Source: an uncultured Ilumatobacter sp.
GTDB taxonomy: Bacteria; Actinomycetota; Acidimicrobiia; Acidimicrobiales; Ilumatobacteraceae
Direction of reading: 5' to 3'
Assembly: GCA_938091165.1 (NCBI GenBank)
Contig: CALKNK010000013.1
Coordinates: 176,245 to 240,244, forward strand
Length of the DNA stretch: 64,000 nt
Part shown: positions 51,760 to 60,444 of the stretch, piece by piece
Layout: each line of letters starts with the position of its first letter
Numbering within the stretch: the first letter of the stretch is position 1
Notes under the pieces: model-generated
Told to the model about the DNA's origin: nothing
Database searches by the model: none
Seen by the model: only the letters and a program-made list of their open reading frames with translations
Position numbers and translations under genes: made by a program

Positions 51760-52581
51760 TTAGCGGTTGTCGACCCCATCGGATGTGACCGCATCTTCGA
51801 GGTATCCCCGAAGAATTTGCGTCAGTCGGTCGTAGCCGGCTCGAAGTCGCTCGCCCGGCCAGCCGTCAGGAAGCAGCCCATCCGGCATCATCGGGTCGGC
51901 GCGCAGATGCCTGGCGGCTGCGATCAAAAGCAGAAAGCGATCACGCATCTGAGCCGAACGCGGCTGCAAGATCACCTTTGCTGACTGAACCTCGATCTCT
52001 CTAACGAGGCGTTGCGCTTCGCCTGCCCATCCCGAGAGCCCGAACGTCTGCTCGACATCGGCAGGCATGAACTCGGTGATCGCGCTCCGGAAAGTCATGC
52101 ATTGTCGGGCAATAACTGACCGCGCTTCCGGCTGACGCTCAAGATCCAGGTTGGCCGGCCGCGCCCAACACCCATTGCGCAACGCACCAAGACGGAGGCG
52201 CGTGGCAGCCGTCCGGAGCTCGTGGCGTTGCACTGCGGAGCGCGACGCAGCCCGAACAACAGCAATCTCCCACGTTCCATCCCAGTTAGTTAGGAGTGGC
52301 TGTTGACTAACTGCGCCGACGATGTCATATCTACGGTCGGCGAGCTTTCCGCTGAGTTCGTACACACCATTAGAAGTGCTCAGTTCACCGTGAGCGACCA
52401 TACGCGACAGGCTCGTCCGTACTGCACCGTCGGCAATGCCGAGCAGCCGCCCGGCCTGCACGAGATGACTTACTGGGAGGCGACCATTTGGGGCGCCCAG
52501 TAAGGCCGTAGCAAGCACGGACCGGGCGGCTAGCGGAGGCGATGGTTCGAACCCTACGGCATGTGTTCTTGATACAGCCAC
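51760..52581 (-). CDS. PaaX-like transcriptional regulator
   Basis: 273 residues from GTG 52581 (TTG 52617 is an alternative). N-terminal winged helix: PLAARSVLATALLGAPNGRL and AVRTSLSRMVAHGEL, as in PaaX/PadR-like repressors, followed by the PaaX C-domain with WDGTWEIAVV and LRLGALRNGCWARPANLD. PaaX-type regulators often respond to aryl-CoA compounds. Divergent from a Rieske oxygenase gene, which it probably controls. Confidence 0.85.
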   Translation of the reverse strand: MAVSRTHAVGFEPSPPLAARSVLATALLGAPNGRLPVSHLVQAGRLLGIADGAVRTSLSRMVAHGELSTSNGVYELSGKLADRRYDIVGAVSQQPLLTNWDGTWEIAVVRAASRSAVQRHELRTAATRLRLGALRNGCWARPANLDLERQPEARSVIARQCMTFRSAITEFMPADVEQTFGLSGWAGEAQRLVREIEVQSAKVILQPRSAQMRDRFLLLIAAARHLRADPMMPDGLLPDGWPGERLRAGYDRLTQILRGYLEDAVTSDGVDNR

Positions 52582-52649
52582 ACCTTCATGATGGTCCACG
52601 GCGCCACAAAGCGACAAGATATTACAGGATCGGTGTTATTACATATTAA

Positions 52650-52678
52650 TTGACAATTGTACATCTTATCGTGATACT
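52650..52678 (+). promoter_or_regulatory. Promoter of the Rieske oxygenase gene with overlapping palindrome
   Basis: TTGACA (52650-52655), 17-base spacer, GATACT (52673-52678): close to the sigma-70 consensus, 20 bases before the ATG region. The spacer begins with ACAATTGT (52654-52661), part of an imperfect palindrome TGACAATTGTACA, placed where a repressor would block polymerase. Confidence 0.7.
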
Positions 52679-52698
52679 CGGTTCATGAGGTTCTCACG

Positions 52699-53871
52699 AT
52701 GACATCATCTTTCGCCACCGATGCCGATGTCGTTGACCGCGTGCTCGCCCACGTTCGCGACTCAACAACAGACCTTGGTGAGCCATGGTTCGAACCAGTC
52801 CGCAACTACAGCGATACAGCGCGTTTCCAAGCCGAGCTCACAGCATTGCGACGGATACCGACGGTCTTCGTCCCAGCTGCCTCTGTGGTCGAGCCGGGCG
52901 ATTATCTTGCTCGAGATACGTTCGGAGTACCGCTGTTCGTTAGCCGGGGGCGTGACGGCAAAGCCAACGTTTTTCGTAACTCTTGTCGCCACCGAGGCGC
53001 AACCATGGTCGACGGGCAGGGCTGCGCTCAGGCGCTCGTTTGTGGATATCACGGCTGGTCTTACCGTCTCGACGGTTCGATCTCGCACATCCCCCACGCT
53101 GAGGGATTTCCCGACGACATCGCTAACGAAAGGGCGTTGGTCAAACTCGCCAGCTGCGAGGCGAACGGACTCATCATTGTCGCTGGACCCGACGGAGATC
53201 CGTCAGCGACATCGACTGGAATCGATTCGCCGGAATTGTTACTTGCGGACACGCTCGCAGGGCACCGTCTCGTCACAATGACCCGCGAAGAATTTCCGGT
53301 CAACTGGAAAGTGCTGATCGAGCAGACACTTGAGGGCTATCACATACGCTCCGCGCACCGCTCAACTTTTTACCCTGTGCAGTACGACAACCTGAACGTC
53401 GTTGAGTTCTCTGGTATGCACAGCCGGGTCACCTACCCGTATCGCAACATCGAGCGCCAAGCGACAGTCAGCTCTTCCGAGCGACAGCTCCGGGGATATT
53501 CGACCACCGTGACACACCTGTTCCCCAACACGATCGTGTCCACCTTCCCCGAGCTGACGCTCGTTTCGCTCATCGACCCTCTGACGATCGACAACAGCCT
53601 CGTTACAACATTCATGTTGACCACTGCAGTCCCGAGCCTGGACGGTGCGGACTTCGCCCCCGACGGCCTCGCGCTCGCTGACAGAGGAGCCGCCGAAGAC
53701 ACCAAAATGTCACTCGCCGTCCAAAGCGGCTTTCGCGCCGGCGCGAATGACACCATCGTATTTGGCCGCAACGAGAGCGCTATCGGCCATTTCCACCGCA
53801 ACCTCGACAACATGCTGGGCTCCGACGGCGGGGAGGTTTCAACGGCAACATCGGTTCGCATCACACCCTGA
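52699..53871 (+). CDS. Rieske ring-hydroxylating oxygenase alpha subunit
   Basis: 390 residues. Rieske 2Fe-2S ligands Cys96-His98 (CRHRG) and Cys115-His118 (CGYHGW). The catalytic domain has the mononuclear iron pair His215 and His220 in EGYHIRSAHRSTF after NWKVLIEQT; the third acidic ligand is probably Asp in NLDNMLGSD near the C-terminus. It adds oxygen to an aromatic, quaternary amine or similar substrate. No reductase or beta-subunit gene adjoins, so electrons come from elsewhere. Confidence 0.92.
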   Translation: MTSSFATDADVVDRVLAHVRDSTTDLGEPWFEPVRNYSDTARFQAELTALRRIPTVFVPAASVVEPGDYLARDTFGVPLFVSRGRDGKANVFRNSCRHRGATMVDGQGCAQALVCGYHGWSYRLDGSISHIPHAEGFPDDIANERALVKLASCEANGLIIVAGPDGDPSATSTGIDSPELLLADTLAGHRLVTMTREEFPVNWKVLIEQTLEGYHIRSAHRSTFYPVQYDNLNVVEFSGMHSRVTYPYRNIERQATVSSSERQLRGYSTTVTHLFPNTIVSTFPELTLVSLIDPLTIDNSLVTTFMLTTAVPSLDGADFAPDGLALADRGAAEDTKMSLAVQSGFRAGANDTIVFGRNESAIGHFHRNLDNMLGSDGGEVSTATSVRITP

Positions 53872-54072
53872 CCGCCGAGCGGGTTAACAACAGCATCAGC
53901 AGCAGGTTTCGTGGCATCTGCGCTCACTGCCTACGGGCGGTTCAGGCGACAGCCCCTTCCTGATGGCAACTTGCTCCCTGTCAAAGGGATGTCGAAGTGT
54001 TGTGGTGCGGGAAGCCCAATTGAATTTTGCGATGAGGACTAAAGATGCTCGGTACACAACGAAGTCATCGGG

Positions 54073-54681
54073 TCACGTAAGTCCCTGTCGATCGATCCGA
54101 GCCGAATCGATCGACGCTGTCTCGTTAAAGGTCTTGAGAATGGGGTTGCCATTACGGAACCCAATCCGGCAGACGGAGGCATGATCGAGATGACAGTTCC
54201 ACGAAATCCCTATGTCGACACCGAGTGCCCAAGCCACGGCGGACTTCATCGGCGACACGTGGCTCACCACGACCACGTTGGACTCCGATGCCCGCTCAGC
54301 TAGGTCGACACATGCGCCGCGCACACGTTCATCGAGCGCCGCCAATGACTCCCCGCCTTCGGGTACGTAGGCGAAATCCCTGCGCCAATTGGCCCACACT
54401 TCTGACGGGACGTCGGCGTGTTTGACACCTTCGAAGATGCCATACGACAGTTCTAGGAATCGTTCGTCAGTATTGATCGGCACGCCGAATTGAGCCGCAG
54501 TTTGTTGTGCACGCTTGAGCGGACTCGAAATCACCTCGTCCACGGGCCCCATCGCCTTCACCATGTCCGACACCGCAATTGCTTGCCGCTGACCGACCTC
54601 GTCGAGATGTTGATCGAGACGACCTTGAAGCTGGTTGGCTTTGTTAGCAGCGGTCCGGCCGTGGCGAACGAGAATCAACAC
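54073..54681 (-). CDS. Histidine phosphatase superfamily protein
   Basis: 202 residues. Phosphohistidine signature LVRHGRTAANKANQLQG (His near residue 7), second motif SSPLKRAQQTA, acid residue in LSYGIFEG, and the second His in VVVSHVSPMKSAVAWALG. Resembles phosphoglycerate-mutase-like phosphatases such as CobC or GpgP; the substrate cannot be named. Confidence 0.88.
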   Translation of the reverse strand: MLILVRHGRTAANKANQLQGRLDQHLDEVGQRQAIAVSDMVKAMGPVDEVISSPLKRAQQTAAQFGVPINTDERFLELSYGIFEGVKHADVPSEVWANWRRDFAYVPEGGESLAALDERVRGACVDLAERASESNVVVVSHVSPMKSAVAWALGVDIGISWNCHLDHASVCRIGFRNGNPILKTFNETASIDSARIDRQGLT

Positions 54682-54701
54682 GACCTGAGTGTGTCACAGG
54701 T

Positions 54702-55184
54702 TCACCGCTGCGGCGCAGCGATGAGTACCCCGGTCTGACGGAACGCAACCCGATGACTCTCATTACCAAGACCATTGATTCGCCACAGCCACGCGCAAAG
54801 CCCTATCCCAACTGCTTCAAGGGCGAAGCTGATCAATCCACGGTCGATGATCGGGAACGGATCATCTTCAAACCCGACACCAGTGAACGGCCACCAAAAC
54901 ACGTCAGTGTTGTTCCAAGCTCCGTCGAAGACGAGATGAAGAAACATGCCAATCGGCAGACCCAGCAACATTTTGCGGATCGGTTTTCGACCTGATGTGG
55001 CCAACATCAGCACAGCCAGTAAGCCGATACTTACCGTGATGCTGTGCAGCGCTCGAGCTCCGCCGAAAACGCCATCCAGCAGAGGGACTACCGACCCGAC
55101 AATCAAGAGTCGGTAGTCGAAACTTGGATCGCGGAAAACAAACCCGACCGCCAAGATTGCTGTACCGATAAACCAAAAAAACAT
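54702..55184 (-). CDS. Membrane-bound hydrolase-like protein
   Basis: 160 residues from ATG 55184; upstream in-frame codons overlap the zinc-ribbon gene. Four hydrophobic segments. Polar motifs between them: GSVVPLLDGVFGG, ALHSITVS and MFLHLVFDGAWNNTDVFWWP. The HS...HLxxD pattern resembles inner-membrane YdjM/DUF457 metal-dependent hydrolases. Activity is not proven for the group. Confidence 0.7.
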   Translation of the reverse strand: MFFWFIGTAILAVGFVFRDPSFDYRLLIVGSVVPLLDGVFGGARALHSITVSIGLLAVLMLATSGRKPIRKMLLGLPIGMFLHLVFDGAWNNTDVFWWPFTGVGFEDDPFPIIDRGLISFALEAVGIGLCAWLWRINGLGNESHRVAFRQTGVLIAAPQR

Positions 55185-55191
55185 CGGTTGT

Positions 55192-55929
55192 TCAGACGAT
55201 GAGGAGTCGGCCGCACTGCGGGCAGTCGGTGTAGCCAGATGCCACCGACTCGTCTTTGGCGGTGTCAACCTCGGCTGCGGAGAGATCAAGATGGCAGCCC
55301 TCGCACCGGTGGCCTTTCAGTTCTGCGACGGCAACACCTACTGACGAGCGCACCGACTCGTATCGACGTGCAACACTTTCCTCGAGATCCCCAGCAGCGA
55401 TGGAACGTTGGTCGCCGAGATCTTTGAGTTCGTTGTCGATATCGGCGCACGTTCGCTTAAGCGTTTCTTCGGCTAGACCCAGCGCTTGTCGCAATGCTCC
55501 TTCGGACGCCAGGTGAGTGACCTGCTCGGCATCCAGTGCCGCTTGCTCCTCAAGCGCTGCCAGTTCGGTGTCATCGAGTTCATTGCGTTGCAAGTTGACG
55601 GTCTCAATCTCGCACAACAGTGCTTCGGCTTCGCGTGGCGCAATGACAGTTTTCATCTGCGCTTCAAGACGATCGCGACTCAAGCTCAATTCAGTATTGC
55701 GTGCCTCGGCTTGCTCGATCGTTGACGAAAGTTCATCGATTCGGGCTGCAGTCTGGGCCCGATGCTGCTCCCAAACCGCCATCGCCTTCTGCTGGGCAGC
55801 CAAATCTTCGCGTTCTGGCAAACGCTGGCGTTTGACGCGTAGCTGATCCACTTGAGTGTCTATGTGCTGCAATGCGAGAAGCTGAGCAGCTACAAGCGTG
55901 TTCGGATCAGGTTCACTAGCTTCAGTCAT
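55192..55929 (-). CDS. C4 zinc-ribbon protein with long coiled coil
   Basis: 245 residues. Coiled coil over about residues 10-185 (QHIDTQVDQLRVKRQRL, ARIDELSSTIEQAEARNTEL), then a zinc ribbon CEGCHLDLSA...CPQCGRLL with two CxxC knuckles. This is the widespread DUF164/CdsZ-type architecture; nucleic-acid or protein binding is presumed. Its start overlaps the PBP stop by 8 bases. Confidence 0.88.
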   Translation of the reverse strand: MTEASEPDPNTLVAAQLLALQHIDTQVDQLRVKRQRLPEREDLAAQQKAMAVWEQHRAQTAARIDELSSTIEQAEARNTELSLSRDRLEAQMKTVIAPREAEALLCEIETVNLQRNELDDTELAALEEQAALDAEQVTHLASEGALRQALGLAEETLKRTCADIDNELKDLGDQRSIAAGDLEESVARRYESVRSSVGVAVAELKGHRCEGCHLDLSAAEVDTAKDESVASGYTDCPQCGRLLIV

Positions 55930-58267
55930 CGGGGATTAGTGTGCCATCGTCTTCTATGATCAGTGTGCCATCGGAGGCGCACTGCCCGACAGTCACGCCG
56001 AACTCCACCGTGGGCAGCGGTGCGTTTGGATCGAGGTTGTCTGGCGCAATCGTGGTGCCGACGTCGACAGGTTGAACGATTGGACGACCAGGGGCTGTCT
56101 CCGGGGGCACCTCGGGGACACCTGGAGCGAGCGTGGTGGCGGGTGCTTCAGGGTCGATTTCGACCTTGATCGGCTCGCCTGGCTCGTAACCGACGATACG
56201 GCCGGCGCACTCGTTACCGGGCAGTACCAGGCGGGCATTTGTCCGTTGTGGGGGTTGAGGTCTATCCCAGTCGAGTAGCGGCTCAGAGGTGTGAGCTGGA
56301 TCCATGAACGCAGACCAGATCTGCTTCGGAAAGAGACCGCCCTGGACCTTGTTGACACCCTCAGCCCGGAACTCAGGGATGTCGACCATCGGCGTGTAGG
56401 CGTCAGGATCACCGACCCAGACAGCGGTTGCCAGTTGCCGGGTGCCACCGACGAACCAGGCATTGGTGTTGTCCTGTTGTGTGCCGGTCTTGCCGAACGC
56501 AGCGCGGTCGTTGGAGAGTGGGTAGCGGCGGCCAGTACCGCTCCGGATCACGCCCTTCAAGATGTCGATCGTTTCGAGCGATGCCTCACGGTCAAATACA
56601 ACCGTGCCCGGGCTGAAGTGCGTGTACGTGCGCTTTCCTTTCGGGTCAGTGATGAATTCCACGTAATAGGGTTCATGATGCACACCCTCGTTGGCGACTG
56701 TCTGCACACCTGACGCCATGTCGAGCGCGCTGAGTTCGTTTGCACCTGTCGCAAAGCTCAGAAAGGGGTTGATCGCAGCTCTTTCGCTCTCAGGCTGGCC
56801 TGCATAGAGATACGGTGACTTCGCGGCACGGTAGACGGTGTCAACCATGCGGTTGAGGCCAACAATCTGAGAGAGTCGAGCGAACGCACAGTTCACCGAA
56901 GACCAGGTCTGCTGCGCAAGGTTAGTGACACTTCCTGCCACACCACCGCTGATCTGGAAATAGGGTTCATCACCACCAGGGTTGTCGAAGCGGCAGCCGC
57001 GCACACCGTCGATGATGTCGCCTGCCTGCGCCCCAGCCTGAACAGCGGCGGCAAGGATGAGGAACTTGATACTCGATCCAGTCTGGCGCGGCGCTAGGGC
57101 CATGTTGACCTCGCGCTCGTTCGGAACGAACCCCGAGCCACCAACCATTGCTCGAATAGCTCCGCTAGTTGCGTCGAGCGACACAATCGCATTCTCAAAG
57201 CGGCCCGCCGTCTGCGGCAGCACGTCGTGAGCGTTTTCGGCCAAGAGTTGCAAGTTGCTGTCAATGGTGGTGTGAATGCGCAGGCCGCCGCGGAAAAGTC
57301 GGTTGTAGCGGTCTTGGTAGGTGGAGCCAAGAATCGTCGTTTTGTTGAGCAGGTAATCGCGGAGCGCCTCGGTGAAGTAGCTGCGCTCACTGGAGCGTGT
57401 GGGGATGGTTTTCACTCGCGAAGGCAGGGCGAACGTCTCCTTGAGCGTCTCCGCCTCAACTGGAGTGAGGTACTCCTCAGCGACCAAACGTTCGAGAACC
57501 TGAAACCATCTGGCGCGGCTGCGCTCGGGTTCGTTAATCGGGTCGAATCCCGACGGTGAGCGGACGAGGCCGGCAAGGAACGTCGATTCGATGAAGGTGA
57601 GCTCAGCGGCGGTTTTACCGAAGTAGGTCTCTGCGGCAGCCTGGATGCCGTAGGCATTGTTGCCAAAGAAAACCGTGTTGAGATATCGCTCGAGAATTTC
57701 TTCCTTAGTGAGCTCCTTTTCAAGCATGCGTGCGTAATGAGTTTGCAGCAACTTGTAGCGGCCATCACGTTCAAGGCCAGCGAGGAAGTCATTTTTGACG
57801 ACTTGCATGGTGATTGTGGAAGCGCCCTGTTGCGGTGCGTCGCTTGCGAAGTTCGACAGCGTCGCGCGGATCAGTGATCGAACGTTGACACCGTCGTGGT
57901 TGAAGAATTCTTTGTCTTCGACCACAAGGAACGCCTGCACCACTTGGGGGGGCATGTCTGCGTAGGAAATTGGCTGCGAGTTTTCTAGCTCGAACACGGC
58001 AACTTCTTTGCCATTACGGTCGTACACATAGGTGCGTTGGGCCAGAGCTTCGAACTCTGGGAGCACCACCGGCACTTCTTCGTGAGCGTTCACAATGTGC
58101 CAAACCCTGGGAGCTACGGCCACGACAACAGCCGTGATAACAAGCGCGCCGGCTAGCACGATTGAAAAGACACGTGGTAGCCAGCCGGTAATGCGCACAG
58201 TGAGTGCGACAGTAGTGGTCGTTTCTCTCCAATTCGGGTCACCCGGCATGTGCTCAGGTACCGTCAT
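55922..58267 (-). CDS. Class A penicillin-binding protein (PBP1-type)
   Basis: 781 residues from ATG 58267 (ATG 58249 possible). One membrane anchor at about residues 34-52. Glycosyltransferase motifs: VVEDKEFFNHDGVN (catalytic Glu117), QGASTITMQVVKN, and ILERYLNTVFFGNNAYG. Transpeptidase motifs: Ser398-xx-Lys401 (TGSSIKFL), SVN at 457-459, and KTGT at 593-596. Acidic, Pro/Thr-rich C-terminal tail. Polymerises and cross-links peptidoglycan outside the membrane. Confidence 0.96.
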   Translation of the reverse strand: MTVPEHMPGDPNWRETTTTVALTVRITGWLPRVFSIVLAGALVITAVVVAVAPRVWHIVNAHEEVPVVLPEFEALAQRTYVYDRNGKEVAVFELENSQPISYADMPPQVVQAFLVVEDKEFFNHDGVNVRSLIRATLSNFASDAPQQGASTITMQVVKNDFLAGLERDGRYKLLQTHYARMLEKELTKEEILERYLNTVFFGNNAYGIQAAAETYFGKTAAELTFIESTFLAGLVRSPSGFDPINEPERSRARWFQVLERLVAEEYLTPVEAETLKETFALPSRVKTIPTRSSERSYFTEALRDYLLNKTTILGSTYQDRYNRLFRGGLRIHTTIDSNLQLLAENAHDVLPQTAGRFENAIVSLDATSGAIRAMVGGSGFVPNEREVNMALAPRQTGSSIKFLILAAAVQAGAQAGDIIDGVRGCRFDNPGGDEPYFQISGGVAGSVTNLAQQTWSSVNCAFARLSQIVGLNRMVDTVYRAAKSPYLYAGQPESERAAINPFLSFATGANELSALDMASGVQTVANEGVHHEPYYVEFITDPKGKRTYTHFSPGTVVFDREASLETIDILKGVIRSGTGRRYPLSNDRAAFGKTGTQQDNTNAWFVGGTRQLATAVWVGDPDAYTPMVDIPEFRAEGVNKVQGGLFPKQIWSAFMDPAHTSEPLLDWDRPQPPQRTNARLVLPGNECAGRIVGYEPGEPIKVEIDPEAPATTLAPGVPEVPPETAPGRPIVQPVDVGTTIAPDNLDPNAPLPTVEFGVTVGQCASDGTLIIEDDGTLIPDD

Positions 58268-58271
58268 CGTT

Positions 58272-59222
58272 ATGTCGCGATTTCCCGTGAAGCCCTTTCG
58301 ATTCGGTGTCCAACTCTCAGTTTCCCCGGATCGAAACCACTGGGTCGAGCAGGCCAAGAAGATCGAATCACTTGGTTACGACATCGCCACGATGCCCGAT
58401 CACTTTGGTGATCAGCTCGCTCCCGTACCGGCACTCCAGACCATCCTCGATTCCACGACCACTCTCCGCGCAAGCGCTCTTGTGTTCGACAACGACTACA
58501 AGCATCCCGTTGTACTCGCCAAGGAGTTAGCGACGATGGATGTTCTGAGCGATGGCCGCGTCGAGATTGGCCTCGGGGCCGGATGGATGATCAGCGACTA
58601 CGAACAAGCCGGCATCCAATACGACCGCCCCGGTATACGAATCGATCGCTTCATTGAGGGCCTCCACATCATCAAGTCGGCCATGGGGGAAGGGCCGTTC
58701 TCACATGGCGGCGAGCACTACACGATCACAAACTACGACGGTTTCCCGAAGCCGGTGCAGGACCCGCACCCGCCAATCATCATCGGTGGCGGCGGCAAGC
58801 GTGTTCTCACTATCGCTGCACAGCAGGCTGACATCGTCGGCGTCAACGGCTCCCTTCATGCCGGCGTCATCGGCCCCGACGCCATCGCTACCATGACCGG
58901 TGACGTCATCGCCGACAAGGTTGCCCTGGTTGCCGATGTCGCTGAGGCTTCGGGACGCCTCGAGAAAATTGAGATGAACATCAGAACCTTCTTCGTCAGC
59001 GTCACCGATGACCGAGCGGGTCAAGTGGCGGGAATGGCCCAAATGATTGGCGTCACAGAATCAATGATCGAAGAATCGCCGTTTGCTCTCATTGGCAGCC
59101 CAGACCACATGATCGAAACCATCCAAGCGCGCCGCGAGCAGTACGGATTCAGCTACGTCATTGTCGGACCCGATGAGCTTGACGCGTTTGCTCCAGTCGT
59201 TGCAGCTCTCGCGGGTCAGTAG
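58272..59222 (+). CDS. F420-dependent LLM-class oxidoreductase (TIGR03621 type)
   Basis: 316 residues from ATG 58272; GTG 58287 is also possible. Luciferase-like TIM barrel: FRFGVQLS, LGYDIATMPDHFGDQLAPVP, VFDNDYKHPVVLAKELATMD, GRVEIGLGAGWMISDYEQAG, and PPIIIGGGGKRVLTIAAQQAD. The DNDY/RHP and PDH-G-QLAP features fit the TIGR03621 F420 family. Substrate unknown. Start codon is only 4 bases from the divergent PBP start. Confidence 0.9.
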   Translation: MSRFPVKPFRFGVQLSVSPDRNHWVEQAKKIESLGYDIATMPDHFGDQLAPVPALQTILDSTTTLRASALVFDNDYKHPVVLAKELATMDVLSDGRVEIGLGAGWMISDYEQAGIQYDRPGIRIDRFIEGLHIIKSAMGEGPFSHGGEHYTITNYDGFPKPVQDPHPPIIIGGGGKRVLTIAAQQADIVGVNGSLHAGVIGPDAIATMTGDVIADKVALVADVAEASGRLEKIEMNIRTFFVSVTDDRAGQVAGMAQMIGVTESMIEESPFALIGSPDHMIETIQARREQYGFSYVIVGPDELDAFAPVVAALAGQ

Positions 59223-59977
59223 TGCCCGTCGACATCTGGGGTGATGGTCGACTCGCCGAGGCAACCGTCTTCAGTGCACGCTCCTTGGGTTGGGATATCG
59301 CACCAGGGGCCGACGTCATTGCGGTGGCGCCCCTTGCGCCGACCGTCGAAGAATGTGATGCACTGATCGCTCGCCCGGCTACAGGCAAGCGCGCGTTCGC
59401 CTGGCCGACAGTCAGCGTCACCGCCGTGCAGCAGATGATCACTCGATGTCAAAGCGTTGGTTCGTTGACGAACCTTTCTTCGCGATCGATCCGGCCTCAC
59501 TCGGACCTTCTCAAAGCTGTACACGACCAGGTCGCACTGTTGTTACTGGTCGCTCAAATCAACGGACAGGGCGTCCCGACAGAAGTGTCTTTGCGCTCAC
59601 CTTCCGAGCACAACGACCAGCTCCTGATGCACTTCAATGATTTCACCGCAGTGGTCGAAGTTACGTGGAACAGCGCCGTTGCCCCATCGCTTGATATCCA
59701 AATCGCTGGAACCGACGGCGTCTTGCGAATCGAGACCGACCCGTTGACCCAACTCGAGCAGAACGGTTCCTTGGTTCCCCTCCCCGTTCCCGCAGCAATC
59801 GCTCCCGAGTTGCAGCCATTCCGTGACGCGGGCGTCATCAACATGTTGCAGACGATCGGCGCAGCGTTTCACAATGATCACCCGTTAGCCCATGCCTTTT
59901 CATTCGAGTTTGGCCGCTCCGTTGTGGCCATCGTCGAGACCGCCGAAGCATTTAGGCTCGCCCCAGGAAGCTGCTGA
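59222..59977 (+). CDS. Gfo/Idh/MocA-like protein, function uncertain
   Basis: 251 residues from GTG 59222 overlapping the previous stop (TAGTG). The N-terminal 80 residues look like a shortened Rossmann region without an intact GxGxxG (GDGRLAEATVFSA). The C-terminal part has beta-sheet-like stretches typical of Gfo/Idh C-domains (VEVTWNSAVAPSLDIQIAGT, DGVLRIETDP, HPLAHAFSFEFGRSVVAIVE). Coupled to the F420 oxidoreductase gene. May be a degenerate dehydrogenase. Confidence 0.5.
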   Translation: MPVDIWGDGRLAEATVFSARSLGWDIAPGADVIAVAPLAPTVEECDALIARPATGKRAFAWPTVSVTAVQQMITRCQSVGSLTNLSSRSIRPHSDLLKAVHDQVALLLLVAQINGQGVPTEVSLRSPSEHNDQLLMHFNDFTAVVEVTWNSAVAPSLDIQIAGTDGVLRIETDPLTQLEQNGSLVPLPVPAAIAPELQPFRDAGVINMLQTIGAAFHNDHPLAHAFSFEFGRSVVAIVETAEAFRLAPGSC

Positions 59978-60219
59978 ATGTGTTCAGGCCCAACGCGATG
60001 CTGCCGTCTGCGACTGCGAGCGGCTCAACAGTTCGTTACGTCGCCTGGTCGACAACGGCGAGTCCCGCACAACCAATCGCCATCTGAGTCGGGCTAGAGG
60101 CTCGTGCGCTCCGTCAAAACTCGTTCCAACTCCCACCTCTAACCAGACGCTTATTTTGCCGATTTGTTGCGTTGCGCTCACAGCGGCAACCAGGGCCTCT
60201 TCAGCCGTCGCTAGGAAAG
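59978..60219. other. Intergenic stretch before the PEP carboxylase gene
   Basis: No confident gene or RNA seen. Promoters for the downstream gene are expected here but no clear -35/-10 pair is visible. Confidence 0.4.
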
Positions 60220-60444
60220 ATGACCGCGAACAAGTTTCGTCTCTCGACGCACGGGCACGTATTTGAGAAGTCATTGAACCGAACGCTCGACGGTGCCAAC
60301 ATTCCCGACCGCATCACGACGGTCACGATTGAGGGGTGCGACGAGCAATTCGGGTTTCGTGTTACAGCTTTTGGGTTCACGCTCCAACGAACTGATTATT
60401 CGAGCCTGATAATCGAGGGGATAACGGCGATGCCACCTGCTTGA
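60220..60444 (+). CDS. Possible small protein upstream of PEP carboxylase
   Basis: 74 residues from ATG 60220 after an AGGAAAG ribosome-like site. Reads MTANKFRLSTHGHVFEKSLN and ends ITAMPPA; its TGA overlaps the TTG start proposed for ppc (TTGA). The overlap and ribosome site favour a real gene; composition is unremarkable and no family is known. Confidence 0.4.
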   Translation: MTANKFRLSTHGHVFEKSLNRTLDGANIPDRITTVTIEGCDEQFGFRVTAFGFTLQRTDYSSLIIEGITAMPPA

